From JAEWWD01 sp964440115 (lineage in GTDB: Bacteria > Bacillota > Clostridia > Christensenellales > CAG-138): a stretch of 64,000 nucleotides of DNA. Location: positions 310,001 to 374,000 of the forward strand of contig CAYTPV010000003.1 in NCBI GenBank assembly GCA_964440115.1, given 5' to 3'. Each line of letters opens with the position of its first letter. Positions within the stretch are counted from its first letter, which is position 1. This document shows, piece by piece, positions 41,341 to 50,337 of the stretch. Under the pieces are notes generated by a model. It ran no database searches and had not been told where the DNA came from. It saw only the letters and a program-made list of their open reading frames with translations. A program made the translations under genes and the position numbers.

Positions 41341-41769
41341 ATGGACAATACCGATTTGGCAATTCTTGAAGCGCTCAAGCGCAACGCGCGAGCGTCCGCT
41401 TCGCAGATAGGCGAGGCTGTCAGCCTTTCCGTGCCCGCGGCTGCCGCGCGCATCCGCAAGCTGGAAGAAAACGGTGTGATACTGCAATACACAGTGCGGC
41501 TCAATCGCAGCAAAACGGGACGCGGGCTTACCGCATTCGTGTTCGTATCTGTGCGCAGCGATTGCATCGACACATTCCGTGAGACGACGGTGCTATTCCC
41601 GCAGGTGCTCGAATGCCACCACATCGCGGGAGAGTACGATTACCTGCTCAAAGTGGCCGCTACGGATACTTCCGCGCTTGAAAGCTTTTTGCGCACGCTT
41701 AAAAAGCAGGATGGCATACTGCGCTCGAACACCGTGATCACATTGACGACTCTGAAGGAAGAATTATGA
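41341..41769 (+). CDS. Lrp/AsnC-family transcriptional regulator
   Basis: A 142-residue regulator. The N-terminal HTH (DNTDLAILEALKRNARASAS, SVPAAAARIRKLEENGVI) and C-terminal RAM/AsnC effector domain (ECHHIAGEYDYLLKVAATD) show a full-length Lrp-type protein. These sense amino acids. Its stop codon overlaps the start of a LysE-type exporter (ATGA), so it most likely controls amino acid efflux. Ribosome site GGTGAGAGCGT. Confidence 0.93.
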   Translation: MDNTDLAILEALKRNARASASQIGEAVSLSVPAAAARIRKLEENGVILQYTVRLNRSKTGRGLTAFVFVSVRSDCIDTFRETTVLFPQVLECHHIAGEYDYLLKVAATDTSALESFLRTLKKQDGILRSNTVITLTTLKEEL

Positions 41770-42398
41770 TGAAAAATTCCATGCTGTTGAAGGGGCTGCA
41801 GTTTGGCATGCTGCTGCAGCTTGCGATTGGGCCATTATGCCTGCTTGTGTTTGAAACGGCTGCTGTAAAGGGCGCGTTTGCGGCGCTGCCCGCCGTTGCC
41901 GCCATCGCCTTAGTGGACGCGCTGTATATCGCACTTTCCTGTTTTGGAGTGGCTGCGATCTTGCAAAAAGAAAGTGTGCGCACCGCGGTGAAATGGGTTG
42001 GCTGCGTCACACTCGCGCTGTTCGGGCTGGATTCTATTCTGGGTGCGCTGCGCCTTAGTCTGCTGCCGCAGATATCGCTGTTCGCGCAATCGGAGGGCAA
42101 CGGCGTGTTTTTGAAAGCGCTGCTGCTGACGGCCTCGAATCCGCTGACCATACTGTTCTGGGGCGGTGTGCTTTCCGCGCAGACGGCGGCACATGGCTAT
42201 ACGCGGGCGCAGCTCGTGCCGTTTTCGGCCGGATGTGTGGGTTCTACGCTGCTGTTTTTGACGGCAGTAGCGTTTATCGGCGGACTTGCGGGCGGATTTT
42301 TGCCGGAGCTGGTCATTCGCATGCTCAACGCAATCGTCGGCGCGGCGCTCATTTATTTCGGCATACGGTTGGTGGTGAAGAAGGAAAAGGAACGTTGA
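41766..42398 (+). CDS. LysE-family amino acid exporter
   Basis: A 210-residue membrane protein with about six helices. It has the LysE/RhtB start GLQFGMLLQLAIGPLCLLVF and the conserved ASNPLTILFWGGVLSAQ in helix 4. It exports an amino acid or related metabolite and is co-expressed with the Lrp regulator through a 4-nt overlap. Two ATG codons (41766, 41769) are possible. Its stop codon lies at the first bases of a family A repeat. Confidence 0.9.
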   Translation: MMKNSMLLKGLQFGMLLQLAIGPLCLLVFETAAVKGAFAALPAVAAIALVDALYIALSCFGVAAILQKESVRTAVKWVGCVTLALFGLDSILGALRLSLLPQISLFAQSEGNGVFLKALLLTASNPLTILFWGGVLSAQTAAHGYTRAQLVPFSAGCVGSTLLFLTAVAFIGGLAGGFLPELVIRMLNAIVGAALIYFGIRLVVKKEKER

Positions 42399-42546
42399 AG
42401 GCTCCGCCCTCAAACTCCCGCTTAGGGCCGTAACGGCCCTAAGAACCCATTTATGAAAACGCCCTATAATAGGGTGTTTTCTGGACAGGGATTCCCAAGG
42501 GACATGTCCCTTGGGTGGGGTGCAGGGGTGAAGCCCCTGCAAAAAG
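42395..42546 (+). repeat. Family A hairpin ladder, copy A3
   Basis: TTGAAGGCTCCGCCCTCAA, TTAGGGCCGTAACGGCCCTAA, GAAAACGCCC/GGGTGTTTTC, CCCAAGGGACATGTCCCTTGGG and GCAGGGGTGAAGCCCCTGC. It precisely fills the space between the LysE stop codon and the convergent AEC stop codon, which argues that it functions as (or replaced) the terminator of both. Confidence 0.88.
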
Positions 42547-42548
42547 CC

Positions 42549-43460
42549 TCACGCCAGAAGCAGCGCAAATACCGGTATCGTCAGCATAGATAGCAGCGTC
42601 GATGTGAATACGAGCGACGCGCCGTATTCGGCGTCGCAGCCGTATTTCTTGGGCAGTATGGCCGTGGTGCTGCCCGCGGGCATGGCGGTGAGCAGCACGG
42701 TAACGCCGGTGAGCACTTTATCAACATGTGCTGCCAGCATGCACGCATATACGAGCACGGGGAACACGACCAGGCGAAGCAGGCAGAAGAACAGCACATC
42801 CAGATGCAGCACTTTTTTATAATCCGTATCGGCGAGTATGGCCCCTACCGCCAGCATGGATACGGGCGTGGTACAGCGGCTGACGGCAATCACCGTTTGG
42901 CCTAAGAAGCCGGGGAAGGTAAGTTTCAGCAGCATCATGACAAAACCCAGTTCGCAGGCGATGACGCAGGGATGCAGCATGATCTTTTTGAACGCGTCCC
43001 GTTTGTTGACGGAAGTAAACAGCGCCAGCCCCGCCGACCACATGGTGAACCGGATGGGGATCTGGAAAAACGCCGTGTAGAGGATACCGAGATTTGCGTA
43101 GGCGCGCTCCACCACCGGCAGGCCGATGAAGCTGGAGTTGGAGACGATCATGCCGTAGCTCGCCACATTGGCTTTTTCTATGGGGCTTTTTTTGAACAGC
43201 AGTTTGCTCGCATAAATGGCGGTCATCTGAATAACAAACGAGAACAGGATGGCCAGCAGGCAGTTACGCATGAGGTCGTTGGATACTTCGACACCGCTGG
43301 TGAAGCCTGTGAGTATGTTGCAGGGCAGTATGACGTTGATGAGAAGATCCGAAAGCGACTGTACAGCGGAGTCGTTGATGATGCCGCGTTTCTTACAGAA
43401 AAAGCCGATCAGCATGAGCGCGAACATTTCCAGCTGCAGCTGTGCCATGGAGATAAACAT
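42549..43460 (-). CDS. AEC-family (auxin efflux carrier-like) transporter
   Basis: A 303-residue permease of about ten helices. It has the AEC pattern ALMLIGFFCKKRGIINDSAV, LINVILPCNILTGF, MIVSNSSFIGLPVVERAYAN and, near the end, TAMPAGSTTAILPKKYGCDA. Bacterial members (MdcF, MleP types) move organic acids such as malate or malonate. No neighbour reveals the substrate. Ribosome site GAGG. Confidence 0.9.
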   Translation of the reverse strand: MFISMAQLQLEMFALMLIGFFCKKRGIINDSAVQSLSDLLINVILPCNILTGFTSGVEVSNDLMRNCLLAILFSFVIQMTAIYASKLLFKKSPIEKANVASYGMIVSNSSFIGLPVVERAYANLGILYTAFFQIPIRFTMWSAGLALFTSVNKRDAFKKIMLHPCVIACELGFVMMLLKLTFPGFLGQTVIAVSRCTTPVSMLAVGAILADTDYKKVLHLDVLFFCLLRLVVFPVLVYACMLAAHVDKVLTGVTVLLTAMPAGSTTAILPKKYGCDAEYGASLVFTSTLLSMLTIPVFALLLA

Positions 43461-43551
43461 GCGCCGCCTCGTTTCGTGAGTATGCTATATCCAGTCAATA
43501 CTTTAGACAGTGTAACACGAAGCTAGCAGCTTGTAAAACCAACAGGATGCA

Positions 43552-43627
43552 TATGTATCGCCGCCTAAGGCGGCGACGAGAATCTATTTTATTTAATTGC
43601 GGGAGGGCTTCGCCCCCGCTCCCCCTC
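43552..43627 (-). repeat. Family B element, copy
   Basis: GTATCGCCGCC-taa-GGCGGCGACGA, the middle ATTTTATTTAATTG, then CGGGAGGGCTTCGCCCCCGCTCC, given here as two arms. It lies in the 350-bp gap 43461-43810. Confidence 0.82.
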
Positions 43628-43735
43628 TTGGGATGTACCCGTTATGCCAATTGGCAAAACTTAAGCTCTTACGGATATCCCTTTTGTGTGATTATGTTGG
43701 GGAAATGTCAGTGTTCCCAAGATAAAAAAATCAAT

Positions 43736-43806
43736 TGTCGGCGGCAGCGACGGCCCGCAGGCCTAGCGTACGAGGCGTCTCCCGCCGAGGGCGATGAGCC
43801 GATACC
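43736..43806 (-). repeat. Family C element, copy
   Basis: Read on the minus strand it is GGTATCGGCTCATCG, then CCCTCGGCGGGAGACGCCTC, GTACGCTAGGCCTGCGGGCC and GTCGCTGCCGCCGAC. GGCGGGAGACGCC and GGCCTGCGGGCC are internal hairpins, and GGTATCGGC pairs roughly with the GCCGAC end. It abuts the end of the ABC-2 permease gene. Confidence 0.8.
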
Positions 43807-43810
43807 TTTT

Positions 43811-45337
43811 TTATTCTCCCGTCATATCCCTGCGGGAAAAGCGGAATAAGCCGAGAGAAAGCAGTAATACCGCAAGCAGCAGCATAACGATGAGCGGCAG
43901 CGGCAGAACACCAACACCGGGGTATACCCACGCGAACGGCGAAATCATGAACACAGTATTATTGATGAACCGCATTTCCCACAGGAATTCGATCAACAGA
44001 AATAGACCGAATACGCCATAGCTGATTGCTGCCGCCCGGCGGGGAGCAAACCCGCACGCGAGCACGGAAACGGAAGCGACAAGCCACACGGCCGGAAGCC
44101 GCGATAGTACGGCGAGGTCGCCCATGCAAAGTCCAAACAGCAGCAGCGCCACTGCGCTGCCCGCATACGCGATGATCAGATGCGAAAGCGCAAACCGCAG
44201 CCGGGAGACCGGTCCGCTGAGTATCAACTCCGCACGGAACGCCGTCTCCTCTTCGCGGATGCGCAGTACGGACAGCATGCAATAGGCAGTCAGTACCTGC
44301 GAGAGTATATACGCGAGTATCGCAAGGAATGCGTTGCCCGCGCCGCCCAAGCGGGCAGAAAGCTCCGGCAAAAACGCCGTATCGTTGAGCATACGCTGTA
44401 TGGCGGGCGTGAGGGACGCGAGTATGAGCCCCATAACGGCATATGCCGCCGCCCACAGCAGCAATGTACCGCGTTGCAGCCGCCACGCCAGTGCAAAGGC
44501 GCTTTTAAAGTTGCGCGGCGCGTTCACCCGGGCGCGACGTTCTTTGAGATAACCGCCATGCATATCCCGCCCGGCATACAGGCGGTACGCAGCGAACGTC
44601 AGCAGCGCGGCGCATGCAATCCCGAACAACAGAACAATGGGGAGTTCTCCGGCGAACGGCTTTGCTAGCGCACACCAGCCGAACGGTGTCCACAGCAGCA
44701 GCTCGGCGCTTTTTACTGAGTTAGCAATCATCTGCAAAAACAGGAAGAGCGCGAGTACGCCATACGCCACGCCCCTTGCCGCCCTAGCACCCGGTGCAAG
44801 CTGGGCTGTAATGGCGGCCACGCCGCAAAACGCGCAACAGCACAGCGCAACAGCAAGCCCGGCCGTGACGGAGCCAATGAGCGGGAACCCTGCAAAAACA
44901 AAACCGCACGCCATGAAAATCCCGCCCAGTAAATTTGCCGCAAACGCGGCAAGCAACGCGGCGGAAATGGGCGCTTTGCTTCCGATCGCACCTGCACGAA
45001 GCAGTTCCGTTCGGCCCAGTTCTTCCTCCCGCCTCGTCAGTGCGGTCACAAGAGATATGCTCAATATGCCGGATATGATGGCAGTGGACGTGCGGATGCG
45101 CCACACGGTAACGCCCGCTACAGTATTCGCGTCGATATCTCCGAGCAGCGCGTTGCCCTGATTTTCTTTGATATAGACCGCGAGCTGCTCCGGCGTTTGC
45201 AGCAAGGCGGCATTGGAAGCCGCCGCCGCGTACGAAAACAGCAGCGGCAGCAATATTAAAAGCAGAACCATCGCCCGCTTGCTGCGCAAATACAGCCGAA
45301 ACAGCCGCGCTGTTCCGGAAAACGTGCTTTTCTTCAT
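43811..45337 (-). CDS. ABC-2-type exporter permease (large, ~12 TM)
   Basis: A 508-residue membrane protein with two repeats of about six helices (LFRLYLRSKRAMVLLLILLP, SISLVTALTRREEELGRTEL in the first; LRIREEETAFRAELILSGPV in the second). This is the layout of the polyketide-antibiotic or multidrug exporter permeases. The REEE.G..EL repeat in both halves is typical. It overlaps its ATPase gene by 4 nt and is controlled by the TetR gene at the head of the operon. The substrate is likely a toxic compound; not determined. Confidence 0.87.
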   Translation of the reverse strand: MKKSTFSGTARLFRLYLRSKRAMVLLLILLPLLFSYAAAASNAALLQTPEQLAVYIKENQGNALLGDIDANTVAGVTVWRIRTSTAIISGILSISLVTALTRREEELGRTELLRAGAIGSKAPISAALLAAFAANLLGGIFMACGFVFAGFPLIGSVTAGLAVALCCCAFCGVAAITAQLAPGARAARGVAYGVLALFLFLQMIANSVKSAELLLWTPFGWCALAKPFAGELPIVLLFGIACAALLTFAAYRLYAGRDMHGGYLKERRARVNAPRNFKSAFALAWRLQRGTLLLWAAAYAVMGLILASLTPAIQRMLNDTAFLPELSARLGGAGNAFLAILAYILSQVLTAYCMLSVLRIREEETAFRAELILSGPVSRLRFALSHLIIAYAGSAVALLLFGLCMGDLAVLSRLPAVWLVASVSVLACGFAPRRAAAISYGVFGLFLLIEFLWEMRFINNTVFMISPFAWVYPGVGVLPLPLIVMLLLAVLLLSLGLFRFSRRDMTGE

Positions 45338-46224
45338 GTCGAGTCACCGTCCTTGCGGTAATAGTGCAGGAACAGATCCTCCAGCGACGGCGGCGCGCAG
45401 TGCAGGGATATGGTATCGTACTGCGACAGTGTCTGCAGCGCGGCGTTTAAATGTGCGGAATCCACGCTGAAGCTGACCTTGTTTCCATCCAACGCAAGGC
45501 CATGCGCACCTTCTATGCGGATATCCTCCACGTTTCGTGCGCACTGCGCGCGTACCACAAGGTTGGAAAGCTGCTGCAGTTCGTTCAGCCTGCCGGATTC
45601 CACAATGCGCCCTTCCCGTATGATGGTGATTTTATCGCAAAGCTGCTGCACTTCATCGAGTATGTGGCTCGAAAGAAACACGGTGCCTCCGTTTGCGGCG
45701 ATTTCGCGCACGCAGGCCTGAAATTCCGCCTCCATGAGCGGGTCAAGGCCGGAAGTCGGCTCGTCGAGAAGGTAAAGCTCCACTTCGGATGCAAGTGCAG
45801 CAATGAGCGCGATTTTCTGCCGATTGCCCTTAGAATAGCTGCGGCATTTCTTGGAAGGGTCGAACTGAAATCGCTCGACGAGCCGTTCTCTGCGCTTCGG
45901 GTCGGCTTTTCCGCGCATACGGCACAGAAGGTCTATGACTTCGCCGCCGCTCAGATTGGGCCACGGGTTTACCTCGCTGGGTACATAGGCAAGGCGGCGG
46001 TGCAGCGCCACGCAATCGCGATACGGGTCGCCACCCAAAAGGAGTACGCGCCCACCATCCTTCTGCAGCAGTCCCAGCAGTATGCGGATGGTGGTGGATT
46101 TGCCTGCGCCGTTCATGCCGATAAAACCGTGCACCTCACCCTGCGATACGGTGATATCGATGCCGTTGAGCGCCCTTGTTGCACCATAGGATTTTGTAAG
46201 ACCCTCTATTTCAATGGCATGCAC
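45334..46224 (-). CDS. ABC transporter ATP-binding protein (drug exporter type)
   Basis: A 296-residue ATPase with Walker A IGMNGAGKSTTIRILLG, signature-equivalent YSKGNRQKIALIAAL, Walker B LYLLDEPTSGLDPLM and H-loop FLSSHILDEVQQL. The C-terminal extension is found in antibiotic and sodium exporters. Start GTG 46224 (MHAIEIEGLTK) follows AAGGGGTG by six bases; a GTG three codons upstream lies inside the ribosome site. Middle gene of tetR-ATPase-permease. Confidence 0.93.
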   Translation of the reverse strand: MHAIEIEGLTKSYGATRALNGIDITVSQGEVHGFIGMNGAGKSTTIRILLGLLQKDGGRVLLLGGDPYRDCVALHRRLAYVPSEVNPWPNLSGGEVIDLLCRMRGKADPKRRERLVERFQFDPSKKCRSYSKGNRQKIALIAALASEVELYLLDEPTSGLDPLMEAEFQACVREIAANGGTVFLSSHILDEVQQLCDKITIIREGRIVESGRLNELQQLSNLVVRAQCARNVEDIRIEGAHGLALDGNKVSFSVDSAHLNAALQTLSQYDTISLHCAPPSLEDLFLHYYRKDGDST

Positions 46225-46236
46225 TGTAATCACCCC

Positions 46237-46866
46237 TTACCTGTAAAACGTCTTTTTAAACAGACCGAGCAGCGCGTCGAATTCACCCATATACCGGTCG
46301 TACTGCGCGCGATACTCTTCCATGGACTGTGCGGGGTTGTAGACCTGCTGTGCGTAGCCTTCCGCCGCGTAAAGTATGGCGTTGATGGCCTGCGCCGCAT
46401 CGATATCCGGCCGGAACAGAGAAACGTCCACATCCCGATACAGCCGGGGAAGAAGCTCTTCCGTCAGCCGCCGTTTATGTTCCGCGATGCCGGGCGTAAT
46501 CTCCATGTCGGAAAACGCGGTGGCACGGTTGACAAACTCGAATATCACTGGATGTTTGCGCATGAGTTCCAACTTGAGTATCGCAACCCGCCGCAGCCGG
46601 ATGAGAATATCCCGTTCCGTCTGGTCGATGAGCGCAAATACCTCCTGCGCCACCGTCTGCAGGGCGTATTCGTAGGCGTAAAGGAACAGTTCCTTTTTGG
46701 AGCCGAAATAATGAAACAGCAGTCCCTTGGATACACCCGCGCTTTTGACGATAGCGTCAGTGGACGCCTTTTCGTACCCATTCATAAATTCGGCCATCGC
46801 GGCGTTGAGTATGCGCAGCCGCTTTGAGTCTTCCGTCAGTGCGGCAAAATCCTTTCCGTTTGCCAT
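46237..46866 (-). CDS. TetR-family regulator of the ABC exporter
   Basis: A 209-residue repressor. The N-terminal TetR HTH has LRILNAAMAEFMNGYEKAST and IVKSAGVSKGLLFHYFGSKK; a helical ligand domain follows. It heads the exporter operon, and two palindromic operators overlap its promoter, so drug-inducible autorepression is expected. ATG 46866 (MANGKDFAAL) follows GGAGGACGT. The open frame extends over 100 codons upstream without a ribosome site and crosses the operators, so the longer start is rejected. Confidence 0.92.
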   Translation of the reverse strand: MANGKDFAALTEDSKRLRILNAAMAEFMNGYEKASTDAIVKSAGVSKGLLFHYFGSKKELFLYAYEYALQTVAQEVFALIDQTERDILIRLRRVAILKLELMRKHPVIFEFVNRATAFSDMEITPGIAEHKRRLTEELLPRLYRDVDVSLFRPDIDAAQAINAILYAAEGYAQQVYNPAQSMEEYRAQYDRYMGEFDALLGLFKKTFYR

Positions 46867-46897
46867 ACGTCCTCCAAATGCGAATATCCCCATTGCT

Positions 46898-46947
46898 TTG
46901 ACCAAATTGGTCAATGCTATGCTAGCACAATTGACCGGTTTAGTCAA
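46898..46947. promoter_or_regulatory. Two TetR operators
   Basis: Operator 1 is TTGACC-AAATT-GGTCAA (46898-46914). Operator 2 is TTGACC-GGTTT-AGTCAA (46931-46947), with one mismatch. Centres are 33 bp apart, three helical turns. Confidence 0.8.
46919..46947 (-). promoter_or_regulatory. Promoter of the tetR-exporter operon
   Basis: On the minus strand TTGACT (46942-46947), a 17-bp spacer, TAGCAT (46919-46924). Operator 2 covers the -35 box, and operator 1 lies just downstream of the start. Confidence 0.7.
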
Positions 46948-47048
46948 TCGTATGACCGCAATATCATACAATACACATTCCCTACAAGGTGCTATGCTCT
47001 CCCATATTGAAATAAAAAACAGCTGTGAGGCGTTCAAGGAGAAAACAC

Positions 47049-47471
47049 ATGACGAGTACGGAAAAGAAATGCGTAATGGTGATTGACGAGGAACTGCCCG
47101 TTGGCGTAATCGCCAATACATCGGCCATACTCGGCGTAACGCTGGGCAAATATGTCCCCGAACAGGTGGGGGAAACGGTGGTGGATGCATCGGAAAAAGC
47201 GCATCTTGGCATTATCACCATCCCCGTATCCATGCTTCGGGGGAACAAAGAGATATTGAAGGATCTGCGCGAGCGGCTCTACTCTGAGGAATTCAAAGAA
47301 TTGGTGGTCGTGGATTTTTCCGACGTGGCCCAAAGCTGCAATATTTACAGCGAATATATGGAAAAAGCCGCCGCCGTACCGGAGCGGGCGCATACTTACC
47401 TTGGCATTGCTATATACGGCAGCAAAAAGTTCGTAAACCGTCTGACCGGCGCTATGCCGCTGCTCAGATAA
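47049..47471 (+). CDS. DUF2000 family protein
   Basis: A 140-residue protein: KCVMVIDEELPVGVIANTSA, ILGVTLGKYVP, HLGIITIPVSMLRGN, then YLGIAIYGSKKFVNRLTGAM. This matches the DUF2000 family, a peptidyl-tRNA hydrolase-like fold of unknown activity. Single gene divergent from the tetR-exporter operon; it might be co-repressed by the same operators. ATG 47049 follows AAGGAG by eight bases. Confidence 0.8.
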   Translation: MTSTEKKCVMVIDEELPVGVIANTSAILGVTLGKYVPEQVGETVVDASEKAHLGIITIPVSMLRGNKEILKDLRERLYSEEFKELVVVDFSDVAQSCNIYSEYMEKAAAVPERAHTYLGIAIYGSKKFVNRLTGAMPLLR

Positions 47472-47503
47472 TAATATGTCTGCCTGTGAAAATTGACGCT
47501 TGA

Positions 47504-47536
47504 CCCGCCCCCCTGGGGCGGGTTTATGCTTTTTTT
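47504..47536 (+). terminator. Terminator after the DUF2000 gene
   Basis: CCCGCCCC-CCT-GGGGCGGG followed by TTTATGCTTTTTTT. Confidence 0.85.
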
Positions 47537-47548
47537 GAGGTGAAAGTT

Positions 47549-48421
47549 ATGCTGATATCCGATGTGTGCCGCCAAACAGGGCTGACAAGAAAGGCCGTGG
47601 AATATTACATCGAGCAAGGTCTGCTGCGCCCGTCCGCGCAGGAAAACGGCTATCGTTCATTCAGCGAGGCAGATGTGGAGCGCTTAAAACGGATAGCCGT
47701 ACTGCGCACTCTGGATGTCAGTGCCGCGCAGATACGCGAAATACTTTTCGACGATACTCGCAATTCCCTATGCCTCGCCGCACACGCGGCGGAACTTTCA
47801 GCAGAAGACGCAAAGCACAGGCAAGCCCTGCTCGAACGGCTTTCGCAGGGCGCAACGTATGCGGAAATCGCGGATGAGTTGCAGACGCTTGTGTGCAGGC
47901 AGACCATACTGCAGAAGCTGTTGCTGGCGTTCCCCGGCTATTACGGGCGGGCAGTCAGTCTGCATTTCACGGCATTTTTAAACGAACCAATTGAGACGAA
48001 AGAACAGCGCGATGCATATGACACCATCGTGGAATATCTGGACAGCACGCAAAGCTTTGCGCTGTCCGAAGACCTTGCCGCATATCTTGAGGAAGCCACG
48101 CGCGGCATAGGATCGCAGGCGATATCGGGTATGACGACGGCATTGCAGCAAGCAGTGAACGATACCGACGCGTATATCGTTGAACACCGCGAGTCGCTCG
48201 AACAGTACATCGCATACAGGCAATCGGAAGAATACCGAAATTCCCCGGCCTACAGGCTGCAGGAACAATTGCGTACGGCATTGCAATCCGGCGGGTATAA
48301 CGACGTATTTCTACCCGCCATGGAGCGGCTGAGCAACAGCTATCGCGCATACCGCAAGGCACTGCATATTGCAAACGAAACGCTGCTTGCCCGTTACCCA
48401 CAGATTGAGGAATGGTATTAA
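47549..48421 (+). CDS. MerR-family transcriptional regulator
   Basis: A 290-residue regulator. Its MerR DNA-binding domain at residues 1-70 has LISDVCRQTGLTRKAVEYYI, EQGLLRPSAQENGYRSFSEA and DVERLKRIAVLRTLDVSAAQ. A long coiled and helical C-terminal region (about 200 residues) without metal-binding cysteines follows, so it probably senses a small organic ligand. No obvious target is adjacent. ATG 47549 follows GAGGTGAAAG; a GTG inside this site is the only longer start. Confidence 0.92.
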   Translation: MLISDVCRQTGLTRKAVEYYIEQGLLRPSAQENGYRSFSEADVERLKRIAVLRTLDVSAAQIREILFDDTRNSLCLAAHAAELSAEDAKHRQALLERLSQGATYAEIADELQTLVCRQTILQKLLLAFPGYYGRAVSLHFTAFLNEPIETKEQRDAYDTIVEYLDSTQSFALSEDLAAYLEEATRGIGSQAISGMTTALQQAVNDTDAYIVEHRESLEQYIAYRQSEEYRNSPAYRLQEQLRTALQSGGYNDVFLPAMERLSNSYRAYRKALHIANETLLARYPQIEEWY

Positions 48422-48517
48422 TAATACTTCTCAGTATGATGCACTGCCCATTTGAAACTGTTTGATTTTTCCAGTATACTTTGGACAGATGAGTCTGAAA
48501 TGCGGGAGGAAACTGCC

Positions 48518-49528
48518 ATGGGCGACTACAAAGCATTACTCAAAGCCGACCCGACGGATTGGCTGCTGGAAGAAGAGAACCCTTCCGTACGCTATTTTGC
48601 ACTGCGGGATTTGCTTGGCAAGGCGGAAGACGACGCGGACGTCATCGCCGCACGGCAGGTGATTATGCAGAAAGGGCTTGTACGGGATATACTCGATATG
48701 CAGCGCGAACAGTCGTATGTGCAGGCATATCCGCGCTTTTACACCGCCAAATACGATGGTTTGGTCTGGTCGCTCATTACGCTTGCGGAGCTTGGCGCAA
48801 CACTGGACGAGCAGATACGCAGTCAGTGCGAATACCTCCTTGAGCACGCGCAGGAACGTACGGATGGCGGCTTTTCGCAGCACGCCTCCGCAAGGAATGG
48901 CGGGGGGCTTGTTTCAGAAGTTATTCCGTGTTTAACAGGCAACATGATATGGTGCCTGCTGCAGTTCGGATATGCCGACGACCCGCGCGTGATAAAGGGA
49001 CTACACTGGCTCACGACATTTATGCGCTTTAACGACGGCACGGAAGACGACCCGCAGGTAGCACCGTACGCGCACTATAACATGTGCTGGGGCAGACACA
49101 CCTGCCATATGGGTGTCGTAAAAGCGCTCAAAGCGCTTAGTGCCGTGCCGGTGGAGAAACGCACACCAGAAATCAACGATACCATCCGCAAGGCATCCGA
49201 ATTCATGCTTATGCATCATATTTACAAGCGAAGCCACAACCTGAACCGGGCATCCAAGCCCGGCTGGCTGAAATTCGGCTTCCCTCTGATGTATCAGACG
49301 GATGCGCTGGAGATATTGGATATACTGCTCGCGCTGTCCATACGCGACGATCGCATGGAGGAAGCATTGCAAGTCGTCATCAACAAGCAGGACGATATGG
49401 GCCGGTGGAAGCTAGAAAACACGTATTGCAGCGACAGGTTGCTCATTCCCTTCGGGAAAGCGGGCGAACATAGCAAATGGATTACGCTTCGCGCTATGCG
49501 CGTGCTAAAGCGGGCATGCGGTAAATAG
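48518..49528 (+). CDS. Terpenoid-cyclase/prenyltransferase-fold (alpha-toroid) protein
   Basis: A 336-residue protein of repeated helical hairpins. It has DPTDWLLEEENPSVRYFALR, EHAQERTDGGFSQ, CWGRHTCHMGVVKALKAL, and the late VINKQDDMGRWKLENTY. The QDDMGRW and RTDGGF blocks are QW-like toroid motifs of the squalene cyclase/prenyltransferase barrel. Catalytic DxDD or zinc ligands are not evident, so a non-catalytic or unknown role is likely. ATG 48518 follows GGGAGG. It ends 2 bp before the convergent methyltransferase gene. Confidence 0.68.
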   Translation: MGDYKALLKADPTDWLLEEENPSVRYFALRDLLGKAEDDADVIAARQVIMQKGLVRDILDMQREQSYVQAYPRFYTAKYDGLVWSLITLAELGATLDEQIRSQCEYLLEHAQERTDGGFSQHASARNGGGLVSEVIPCLTGNMIWCLLQFGYADDPRVIKGLHWLTTFMRFNDGTEDDPQVAPYAHYNMCWGRHTCHMGVVKALKALSAVPVEKRTPEINDTIRKASEFMLMHHIYKRSHNLNRASKPGWLKFGFPLMYQTDALEILDILLALSIRDDRMEEALQVVINKQDDMGRWKLENTYCSDRLLIPFGKAGEHSKWITLRAMRVLKRACGK

Positions 49529-49530
49529 AG

Positions 49531-50286
49531 TCAGGTTCCTTTCACAAACAGAAAATGCATAAACGCGCTTTCGGGCGTATATGGTCCGCGCGCGTAATCT
49601 CCGTACATTTCTTTGAGAACAAAACCGGCGCTTGAAGAAGCGTCGAGTATTTCTTCTTTGGTAACGACGCTGAATTTGATGGGCAGCGTGCGTTTTTCCT
49701 GCTTTTCGCCACGGCCATCGTATACTTCGTATACCTGTTCGCCCCGTATGAGTCCTTCCTCCGGAATATAGATGTTTTGTGCCATCACTTGCAGTGTATG
49801 CCCATCCGGCATAACAAACCCGCCAAGCGGGCGCTCCGCGCCGTCGGCCAGGCTTATGCGGTACGCGGGATTATACAGGCTCACAAAAAACATACCGCCG
49901 GGCAGCAGATGCTCGAAAACACGCTTCATTGCCTGCTGGCGCTTTGTTTGATCCGCGATTTCGGCGATGGAGTGGAAGGGGATGAACGCGAGATCGAATT
50001 GCCGATCCAAATTAAGCTCGCAGATATCCTGACAGACGAGCTCCGCTTTTTCCTGACCAGTCAGCTTGCTGCGGAACACATCCAGCATACGTGCGGAATA
50101 ATCGACGCAGGTCAGCCGATGCCCCGCGAGTAATAGCGGGAGCGAAACACGGCCCGTGCCGCACATGAGCTCGAGTATGTCGGTATGCCCTTCGCAAAGG
50201 GACAAATAGAAGCCGATGTCCGCATCCGTTTGCACGTACGAGTCATAGAGGTCCGCAACGAGATCGAAATCGATAGACTTTTCCAT
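49531..50286 (-). CDS. Class I SAM-dependent methyltransferase
   Basis: A 251-residue methyltransferase. Motif I is DILELMCGTGRVSLPLLLAG (SAM binding), motif II LTCVDYSARMLDVF, motif III FDLAFIPFHSIAEI, and post-III HLLPGGMFFVSLYNP. The C-terminal domain is beta-rich. Small-molecule O- or N-methylation is the most probable role; the substrate is unknown. ATG 50286 after GAGGG; the longer frame has no ribosome site. Confidence 0.9.
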   Translation of the reverse strand: MEKSIDFDLVADLYDSYVQTDADIGFYLSLCEGHTDILELMCGTGRVSLPLLLAGHRLTCVDYSARMLDVFRSKLTGQEKAELVCQDICELNLDRQFDLAFIPFHSIAEIADQTKRQQAMKRVFEHLLPGGMFFVSLYNPAYRISLADGAERPLGGFVMPDGHTLQVMAQNIYIPEEGLIRGEQVYEVYDGRGEKQEKRTLPIKFSVVTKEEILDASSSAGFVLKEMYGDYARGPYTPESAFMHFLFVKGT

Positions 50287-50337
50287 GGTTATTCCCTCAT
50301 TCGGTGCATACCGATAAGCTTGCTTTTTTATTCTAAG

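Noticed and set aside
45451..46827. 458-codon ORF antisense to the ABC ATPase and TetR genes
   Set aside because: It crosses two well-supported genes and has no family features.
46237..47190. Long 317-codon version of the TetR gene
   Set aside because: The extension has no ribosome site and runs through the operators and promoter; ATG 46866 has GGAGGACGT upstream.
48422..48517. N-terminal extension of the toroid-fold protein to 48452
   Set aside because: ATG 48518 has GGGAGG at proper spacing; the extension shows no conserved features and begins without a site.
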